A DNA stretch of 64,000 nt from positions 1-64,000 of the forward strand of contig QVRM01006102.1 in assembly GCA_003439945.1 (NCBI GenBank). The letters run 5' to 3'. A program made the translations under genes and the position numbers. The notes below the pieces were generated by a model, which saw nothing but the letters and a program-made list of their open reading frames with translations, searched no databases and was not told the DNA's origin. Shown here piece after piece: positions 56,215 through 64,000 of this stretch. Positions within the stretch are counted from its first letter, which is position 1. Each line of letters starts with the position of its first letter. Origin of the DNA: Dermanyssus gallinae. Taxonomy: Eukaryota; Arthropoda; Arachnida; Mesostigmata; Dermanyssidae.

Positions 56215-58950
56215 GTTTCTAATAAAAATAATAGATTATTGCGGACGTTGCTGGCCTGCTTGCTTCTTGTATAGCTCGTTCTTTCTTCACAAGACGCTCT
56301 CCACCAGGCTTACTCGTTAGCCCCATTTGCGCTCGTCGTAGAGCATGGCGGCAACTGAATCCGTCACCGCCGTGACGCTAAACCCATACGTACGTCTTCT
56401 TGTGATGGGCAGAGAAGAAGGTTTGAGTGACATCATCCACCTCGCCGGATCGCATATGACGCACGCAGCTTCTGGAGAATTGACTATTCTGTGCCGGTAC
56501 TTCTGGAAGCATTAGTACTCTGTCACCATCTGCGTCAGGTGATAGGTGACGCTTCCGTGTTCTCCGTAATACCATTTCTTGAGATCTTGAGGAATAACCT
56601 GGTGGGTCCACGCTCCCGGTGCCTTCGACGACGTTTGACCCCATTCCTGCTGCCACTCTTTGAGCGTTTGCTTCCGGGCTGCTGCTTTCCTGTGCCGTTC
56701 TCGCCGCTGCCAAATCTATTCCTCAGTCAGCTGGGGCCACAAAATTAGCCTGGCTAACTCGCGATAACTGTGATCGTCTTAGCCGTGCTTAGTCAGCACA
56801 GAGTTAAGTCATAGGGTACTCTATCGATCAAAATACAGCTTAACCAAGTGCACCGTCCACTGTTTTCAACCCAACAACAGCCAAGCACATCAGCCACCTT
56901 AAGCTCGCCCAGGACCAGCACAAAATCGCGATTGCGATCATCAAAGAGTATCTCGAATAGAGATCGACGCCGACAGGGACTACGAGCTGTCTAAGATCTA
57001 CTCATCAAAGGATTTGCATATAAGTAGTTGTATCACTAGGCTATCTTAAAGTGTTTATGTACTGTTTTTGCTTAGTAAAGCACGTGATGGGCTATCAACA
57101 GTTTTGATCCAGCTTTAATTTCCTTTCACGCTAGCGTCTTAGGTGTCGGTTGAGCTCGTTCTAGACGCCAAGCCGACCATGTTAGCAGTGGTAGAATACC
57201 AAAGATAGAAGTTAAGTGTCGATTTTTGATGTTTTCAACCGACAGCACTAAATCATAGATTTACACGACAGCTGAGCTGTGTACTTATTTCGAACAGCGT
57301 GAATAGCGTGGTGACGGCATTTCGTTGAGGAGTCTGGCCAAACGTACAAGGCAAACCACGCCCAACGGATTCAACGACAATTCTGTTCAGCTTGACTGAA
57401 GAGAATTGTTGTTGCTAGCCCAAAATACGTGCCGGTCAGTTGTTGGTCTCTCTTATCGGTATTCTTATTAACTTCAACGTCGTGCACAATTTACATCTAG
57501 TATTATTGCTAAAAGGCCGTCGTTGATGTACTCTGAAAAACACAGAGCAAACCCACTTCTGCTCTTAGCTGGCACACGCGAAACAGTATCTAACACTTGT
57601 TTTTATAATCTAGTGCGCGACGCCGAAAAACATTACTCCAATTTAATGTTTCTGGAAGTTGTGTTCTTAGGGAACGTCTGTTACCTCCTCTTCCCCGGCA
57701 GCAATTACAGACGATATAAATGATCGAATTTAGCAATTGAACGTACCTCTGTTTCTATAGCTTAGGAGGCCAAGTGGCAACTGCCGTTTTCTTTTTTCTG
57801 TTATAGGCACTGTATTAGATCATTCTCCCTTGATAGATAATTCCCTCCTCCTTGATCGGTCACGTTAAGTATCCACTGCGAAAGCGATTAAGCTACCGCA
57901 TTGCGTGCAAGGCACTCAGTCGGAAGGTTGTGCAGTTAGTTACAACAAACAGCGAACTTTGAATGTCTGTCTTTGGAATACGTTTAGGACAATTCGGGGG
58001 CCAAGGCCGCCCCGAGTGTGCACTGTAATGCGCTAGGCGCCGTTCTAGCTACCGTCCAATTGGCAAGAAGAGGGCGTGTGATTTGCTCGGTGGTAGGCCT
58101 ACTTCGATTAAAGCTGGGACAAAGAAATGGGGAAACAGAGAACCTGTGGGTGACACAAGCATAAAGCCCACGGCGGCATTGGGTTTGCGAAAATCTGAAA
58201 TGCGAGCTTCGATTGGGAATTTTTCTGGCAATGGGTACTTGAACGAAAGAATTCGGTGGATGGCAAACACGGGCGAAGTGAATCGGCCAATAGACGCCGA
58301 ACAGATACAGAGACAGCGGGGTGGAATACCGATGCAGAGAAGGGTGTGACAAAAGAAAAAGCTACAGGCACAGGAAAGATCGGGACAGCGGCGGGACATA
58401 TTTCCCGAGGGAGAGGGAGCAGATGGAAAAGCAGTGGAGCTCAAAGATGCATTGAAGATTACCCGACGATTGGTAATCAGCGGCGTCAAGAGCCAAACGG
58501 TAACGGCAAACAGTGGATACAAAAGAGGAAGCAGGGCAAAAGGAAGGTCAAGACGTGAAAAGAGTATGCCTTTCGGACGGATTGCCATGCTAAATATGAG
58601 AGACGGGAGGATGAAGTGTAAGTAGGAAGAATGCTATAAATTGCGATAAATAAGTCCAGTCGACCTTATGATAATAACAAAAATGCAGTACGTTGGTTTG
58701 GGGTGCCGCCGAAAACAGGTTTGGGAAATGGGGATAATTGTCAGGGATGCTACTTTATGCAAAGAAGCTAATACTGTCAAAATGAAGGCTCAATGGTTAT
58801 AAAGGTACACATAGGGGGACAATAGGGACAGTTATGAGGATACATAGAGTGACAATGAATGCCGAAAAGAAGACGAAGAGCCGTAAAAGAGTACATAAGG
58901 TGATTGGGGAATAGTAGGATATACGGGGGTGGGAGTAATCTGTCTAGGAG
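56215..58950. other. Unassigned stretch
   Basis: No gene recognised. Minus-strand frame 56713-56378 (111 aa) and overlapping plus-strand frames in 58083-58625 (purine-rich, Gly/Arg/Lys-rich) lack family motifs. The latter might be a decayed ORF1-type region of the LINE relic that follows, but this is not supported by a motif. Confidence 0.5.
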
Positions 58951-58959
58951 GCTGGAATG

Positions 58960-59240
58960 GATTGGAGATATCAGGTAGCCGAGCTGAATAGGAAAGTCAG
59001 GGACGTGTATACAAACGCTGTAAAAGAGGCAAAAGAGTTCGAAAGGAATAGGAACAAGGTTGGTGGAGTGATCAAATATATAAAGCAATATTAGAGAGGA
59101 GAAAGTGGAAGATAATTAAAAGGCATGCATCAAAAGCAGAAGAGTACTGGGTTAGTTACATGAAAGCCAATAATAGAGCTTAAATACAGTAGCTAGTACA
59201 AGACGAAATAAAAACTGCAAACGAGAATGTATTTTACTTG
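58960..59240 (+). pseudogene. LINE linker relic
   Basis: Frames in sequence read VRDVYTNAVKEAKEF, then WWSDQIYKAILERRKWK and KAEEYWVSYMKANNRA. The WW followed by a basic, arginine-rich helix resembles the segment between endonuclease and RT in R1/I-type LINEs. Frames shift and stops are frequent, so it is a deep relic. Confidence 0.42.
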
Positions 59241-59503
59241 ATTTTAGAGACGCATGTGTTATTTAACGGAGCAGTTTGGTAAAATAGTTGGAGGAGGCAG
59301 TCTTTCAGAGGATTAGCGCAAGGGAAGAATTCCTGTATTTCCCAATATCCAATCCAAAAAGATATTGACATTTTAGAAAATATCTAAGAAAATAACCAAT
59401 AACAATTACATCTATAACGTACCAAATATTTACGCTCCGTTTTTAAACGTATAATATAGTGTTCAGTAGACAAATGGCTATGTAGACCATAGTTTAAAAG
59501 ATC

Positions 59504-59521
59504 ATATATATATATATATAT
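59504..59521. repeat. (TA)n microsatellite
   Basis: Short TA run, 18 bp. Confidence 0.9.
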
Positions 59522-60108
59522 GAGAAACCGTGAAATAAGCATTATGGAGTGTATACGATAATATACGAAGTGTATACGATAATAAGTGAGGGTTGGACTA
59601 TTAGCCGAGGCCAGGGCAGGGATGTTGGATATAAGAGTACAGCTATCTAAATATATGGAAGGGGAATATAGATTGTCGAGTTTGTGGGTTTAGGAAAATG
59701 GTCAATTGAGCTGAATGTGAAAGAGTGCACAAGTTTGGAAGGGGTCAGATTTTAATTTAGGATTCTACAGGCCTTACCAGGTGCACACAGTGTGAAACGT
59801 TTAGCGAATTTTTCGCCCAAATTCGGAGTTAAGTCACCGGAATCTCGACGATGGTTTAAATGGATGATATCGAGATGGCGAGAGGCGTGCTTGGCTATAA
59901 TTGGGACAGACGGAGCGCACTATTTGAGTGGCCAGAGCGTAAAACGTAGGCTTAGTTTGACGTATAGACACTCGACTGCGTATTTCTGCTGACCTGCGGC
60001 TCTTGGACATGAGGCGGATGACGGTTAAGAAATCTTTAAGAGATCATGAGTCAAACTAGCCTGCCAGCTAGAGCGTTCCAGTAAATAAACATATATATAG
60101 CCAGTAAG

Positions 60109-60135
60109 GATATATATATATATATATATATATAT
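60109..60135. repeat. (TA)n microsatellite
   Basis: TA run of 27 bp. Confidence 0.95.
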
Positions 60136-60249
60136 TTAAAGATTTTTCCGTAAGGCAATTGCCCGTGTACGGTTTTTTTATGTCATGGCTAATTTTAATC
60201 CACTCCGGCATTTACCTTGTCTAAATTGGAAACCATGCAAATCAATTTA

Positions 60250-60332
60250 AGAGTGGCCGGTCTGGGTCTCGAACCCAGTCCTCCCGAATGCAAGGCAAAA
60301 GCCACTTTGCCACTAAGCCATCTTGCTGGGTA
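60250..60332 (-). other. tRNA-like segment, possible tRNA pseudogene or SINE head
   Basis: Minus strand: GATGGCTTAGTGGCAAAG (box-A-like), then CTTTTGCCTTGCATTC, then CTGGGTTCGAGACCCAG, a clean 5-bp T stem with a TTCGAGA loop (box B). The D arm is acceptable, but a canonical anticodon stem and a paired acceptor stem are not evident. It is therefore more likely a diverged tRNA or tRNA-derived repeat than a working tRNA gene. Confidence 0.55.
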
Positions 60333-60339
60333 AAGAAGA

Positions 60340-61960
60340 AGTGAAGAAGCATATTGCGGCTAAGATGAAATTTACTACAATGGCTTAGCAGACATGTGAC
60401 ATGCAGATTTATTTGTGGTTGCCGTCTATGTTAAATAAATTATACCTCAATTAAACGCGCTACGTTGGCCTAAGTGCACAACGAATAATCCGCAAAATTA
60501 TAGTTAAAAGCATATTTCAAATGCAGTGCACATACCTAGAATGCAGTGTGTGTCATGAGTCCCAAGCGACTCGTTTACGTTAATGCTTTCCCATTATATG
60601 TTCATACATAAACCCCCATATATACTACGACAATGTCTATATAGCACTTACCACTGGGTGAGCTAGTTTAGGGAGTTAATATCTGCATAGTGCCGTGCAA
60701 AGTGAGTTAAGTATTTCTAACCACAATATACAGAGATGCCATCGTCGCGGGCGTTGTGAACAAGACCGAGTTATTTTTTACATATTCCAGAATGGCAACC
60801 AGATGTAAAGGAACACTCAGTTCGCTCTCACTTTCAAATACTAGTGGCCATTTTTAAACTCAACAAAAATCCAAAAGTGGTACGCGTCGTTTCGTATCCT
60901 GCGCCTTGATAAAGGAAGTTTGAGTTCTTTCTCCAGCTTAAAGTAACAAACACAAATAACGATAAAGGCTATAAATACAGAAACATATCGCGCTTGCGCG
61001 AGTGGATTCCCAGAATACTGTCGGTCAGATAGGCCCAACTCTGCCCAAGGATGGCAGAATGTTGCCAGAGTGCCGATGGCGTGTATGCTAGCTTTATCAA
61101 AGTACTGGTGGAACTGCAGCAGACCACAGGCGATGCATCTGGGACGTGAGGAATTCCACCAGAGCAACACGCAGCAACACTCGTGAGACTCGTATTGAGC
61201 AACTATACTGAGGCTTTAAGCATTCCAGGGCTTCCTTGCGTCGAGCTAAAGATGAAAGGAAGGAACGCCGCTAAAGAAAAAGTTATTATCAGAACTAGAT
61301 GATGACCCATTCATTTACGAGTTGGTGACCCATTAATTTGTAAGCGTGGCGTGTCGGGGATCAAAAATAAGGCAAGCCTTTCCTCTGATGAACCCCAACG
61401 GGTAATTCGTCCCCCCCCCCCAACATTCGCCCTTCGAGAGACTTGCAGTTGGTTGTGCTGCTGGATGTAGCATCCTGAAAAATCATTTTTAACATACTAT
61501 TTAAAAAGGGAGTCTCACCCCAATTGTGCCGTGCAATCTTGGCTCACCTGAGCGATCGCTACAGAGCCGATGAAGGCTGCAAGTTTGACGTCATGTCGGC
61601 TGTGATTTCACGGGGGCTTGTTTCTTGGATCTCTTCAATGGAACTTGGCATATAATGACGTCTTACGCTTAGACGACGTACTTAGCTGCGGCGCGCGCAG
61701 ACGACCTTGTTGCGGTCATACTGTCGGTTCCCCCAATACCTGTAACTGAGCGCTAAGGACGCCTTGGCAGAGATAGCAAGGAAAGACGGTCTAACACTGA
61801 CACCGAATAACAATAGGTGTTGTCTCTCTTAAAACTAATTCTAGATGGTCAAGACATCAAGCTCGTTCATACAGATCACTTTTCCGCGGTTCGAAACAGG
61901 ATGACCTGGTTGTTGCCAAACAACTACGGCCCACGGGAGAACTAGACGACTCTTTATTGT
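60340..61960. other. Unassigned stretch
   Basis: No gene recognised. Contains a C11 homopolymer at 61411-61421. Open frames of about 100 residues (60841-61170 minus) show no motif. Confidence 0.5.
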
Positions 61961-62179
61961 GTTAGTGGCTAAGTCCATAACTTGGCAGCCCTGGTGAGGC
62001 TGTAAACCGCTCTGTCGGCAGCCAGCAACAGAGCGACGCTACGCGTGGCAGCTCTGAGAATCGCAATGGCCTGTCCTCGTTCTGGCTATTACAGTCTTCT
62101 GGAACGTGAAAGCCGATGAGCCACGCCGCTTGCGGAAGGACCTGTGCAAGGAAGAAGCAAAAATAAGGCAATTAACCAT

Positions 62180-62607
62180 CGGCACTTAACAGACCGAGCG
62201 GGATTCCATTCCACACGGAGCACCTGGGGACAGGACCAGGACTTTAATGCAGAATATCAGCCTGGCGGTAAGCTGGAGTTTTACATGACTCGGGTTCTCA
62301 CGAGATACGGGTTTTTCAATCATATTAATTCAGATTAGGTAAGTTGCATCCCTATTCTGCAAGCTCTGTTAAAAGTCAAAATGAGCACATAACTAATTTT
62401 TTGTGGGCTAATGCCGCACATTACCGGGCCGCACTTGCAGATGAGTTTCCTGTAGTGTCGCCGGTTCGATTCCTTGAGAGTCAGCGGCCATGCTGCCACA
62501 AGGACCGTTTGGGAAACCCTAGATATTTCAACATGTTCGGCCCTCGGTGCATTAAAGATATACCACATGATGAGTTCCAAGCCCGTAGGGGACGGAGGAT
62601 AGTCTAG
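62180..62607 (+). pseudogene. LINE ORF2 C-terminal relic, R1/I type
   Basis: Reads GKLEFYMTRVLTRYGFFNHI, then after a stop/frame change QNEHITNFLWANAAHYRAAL. This matches the layout of the R1-like protein at 42180-43691 (FFLTQCLTGHGDFQSYL, then the Cys-His cluster with EHTLLKC). The cysteines of the cluster are lost. It could be the far end of the LINE whose linker lies at 58960-59240. Confidence 0.5.
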
Positions 62608-62646
62608 AATTAAAAAGAACCTCCTTAAAATTGTTTTTAATTCTAG
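62604..62646. repeat. Inverted repeat, 13-bp arms
   Basis: CTAGAATTAAAAA and TTTTTAATTCTAG enclose a 17-bp loop, immediately after the end of the LINE relic frame. It could be a decayed tail or a small hairpin. Confidence 0.8.
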
Positions 62647-62649
62647 GTT

Positions 62650-64000
62650 TTAGATCCAATATAGTTGACTGTTCGCGAGGGCTGCACAAAATCATTTGAT
62701 CTAAGGAAGCTTGTATTGTACGGGTATTTACGCGCATTAACATGTCGAGTCTGATTGATAAGTGTGTTAAGGTAAGCAGCTCGTCCGATGCTTAGTGCAG
62801 ATACGCAAAGTGCACTGTTGGAAAACCTTGTAATTCTTAGGGCAGTTTTTGTAGAATTTGGTAGATTCTGCTTTGTTGAGTGATTTCATAACAGCTTCCG
62901 CCATTCTAGAAGGGTTAGCTCTTATTCACACAAAATACTACACACGGAGATAGAGCTACTGAGAAACTTAAAACGCGTCTTTCTTACTATCCTACACTAA
63001 ACGTTCGCCACTACATAACTTGGCTAGCGCTCCGTTAAAAAAAAACGGTAGTTGTCGTGCGTAATAGCCGAAAAGTGCTCATATAAAATTATTTCTTCTT
63101 TGACCCTAGATCCAGATGGATCCCTGTCTGCACTTCTCTGGTGAAGGAAGTTCAGTTTGAGTACGGTAGATAACTAGAAACTAAATAACTAGAAACGAAA
63201 CAAAGTGATGGCATATAGTGGCCTTGTACCCACTAGCTCTAAGATGTCGTAGGTTCGGTTATGCCTAGAACCTCCATCTGACAAGCCTTGAAGAAACGAT
63301 CACAGTTGTGCTGAGTCACACAAAGGTCAGACAAGTCACCCAGAAAGGTAGAGGCAGATTTCAACTGGGCGTAAAATCTCTAATCCTGTCACGGAACGAA
63401 TGTAGTTACTGTTCGATGGATGAATAATTCGCTTTTGTATTTTTTTACCCCGTTGACGCAGGCGAGCATCTGGGGATGCCCAAAGCCAAGGGGAAGCAGG
63501 TACTGGCTCTTTGTGCTCTTTTAAAGCCAGTAGTACATGCTGCCGATACATTTGAAGGTTTTGCGGGACGGCTTTTCCACTTGTCTCCAGATTTTTATTG
63601 GCCTAATGGCAGTGCGGAATTTATAAGTCACATTTCCATGACAAGTGATCTGTTTGCTCGCGCGTCTGGAGTGATTGCTTATAGATCGTCAAAAACGTTA
63701 TTTAGAAAGGCTTTGATCAATAGAGTCACGGCTGGTTTTTGGGCCACATGTATTATCTACTAGAAACCCTTTAGGCCCGTACAATCTACAACAGTAATAT
63801 CCAGGACATCTTATGTAATAATATGACGGCCTGGCCTAGAAGGCTAGCGCGCTAGTTATGATTGCCATCTACCGGAGTATTGCCGGTGTGACCCCTCTTG
63901 TTGATCAATCGACACTCATCATCTATTGAGCGATGCTCATTGAGAACATATGATAAACCATGCCGTTGAAAGATAGCGATCGTGCTGCAACAAGGACCGT
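62650..64000. other. Unassigned stretch
   Basis: No gene recognised. The 95-residue frame at 63476-63763 has no family features; I treat it as chance. Confidence 0.5.

Noticed and set aside
58083..58625. Overlapping Gly/Arg/Lys-rich plus-strand frames
   Set aside because: Purine-rich composition leaves frames open; no motif, and three frames are open at once.
60250..60332. Functional tRNA gene
   Set aside because: T arm and promoter boxes are good, but no clean anticodon stem or acceptor pairing; kept only as a tRNA-like segment.
63476..63763. Possible host gene exon of 95 residues
   Set aside because: No recognisable domain or splice context; isolated in a relic-rich region.

Overview
This is eukaryotic, AT-rich, non-coding DNA with no recognisable host gene. 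An arthropod is the best guess: the window holds fragments of 28S ribosomal DNA with R2-type elements at the R2 site, a BEL/Pao LTR retrotransposon, a Tc1-like element, and R1-like and other LINEs. A chelicerate (mite or tick) would fit, but species is inference. The mix of satellite DNA, nested dead transposons, long (TA)n arrays and stray rDNA pieces looks like heterochromatin or a subtelomeric/pericentromeric block.

Layout. 1-4714: a 17-bp minisatellite of two alternating unit types with a superimposed period of about 1.0-1.2 kb. 4.8-9.2 kb: two old diverged copies of one non-coding segment. 9.2-17.3 kb: mostly unassigned, with a SINE-like copy, a 30-bp minisatellite and a mariner-like transposase relic. 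17.4-20.1 kb: a fold-back element with arms of about 490 bp, abutted by a Tc1-like element with TIRs of about 107 bp and a dead transposase. 20.1-26.8 kb: unassigned, with simple repeats and a SINE-like copy.

26.8-40.6 kb is a nested set of retroelements. A host LINE (possible ORF1, endonuclease at 28.24 kb) is cut by a second LINE (28.77-30.01 kb). It resumes at 30.01 kb and is cut again by a complete BEL/Pao element (30317-37489, 482-bp LTRs, CCATG target duplication). It resumes at 37490 and soon meets a 5'-truncated R2-clade element (37.72-40.28 kb).

41.9-49.4 kb holds minus-strand LINEs: an R1-like element, then a restriction-like-endonuclease LINE with a separate CCHC gag-like ORF1. 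49.8-55.1 kb holds the most striking structure: two short 28S rDNA fragments, each split exactly at the R2 site by a different R2-clade element, bordered by (TA)n arrays and sharing a non-28S flank. 55.2-64 kb is unassigned apart from microsatellites, an orphan R2-like tail, a tRNA-like segment and very decayed LINE relics.

Almost every coding region is broken. The longest intact frames are the BEL gag (558 aa), the R1-like RT C-terminal half (503 aa), the R2-like RT/endonuclease C-terminal half (490 aa) and the gag-like ORF1 (466 aa).
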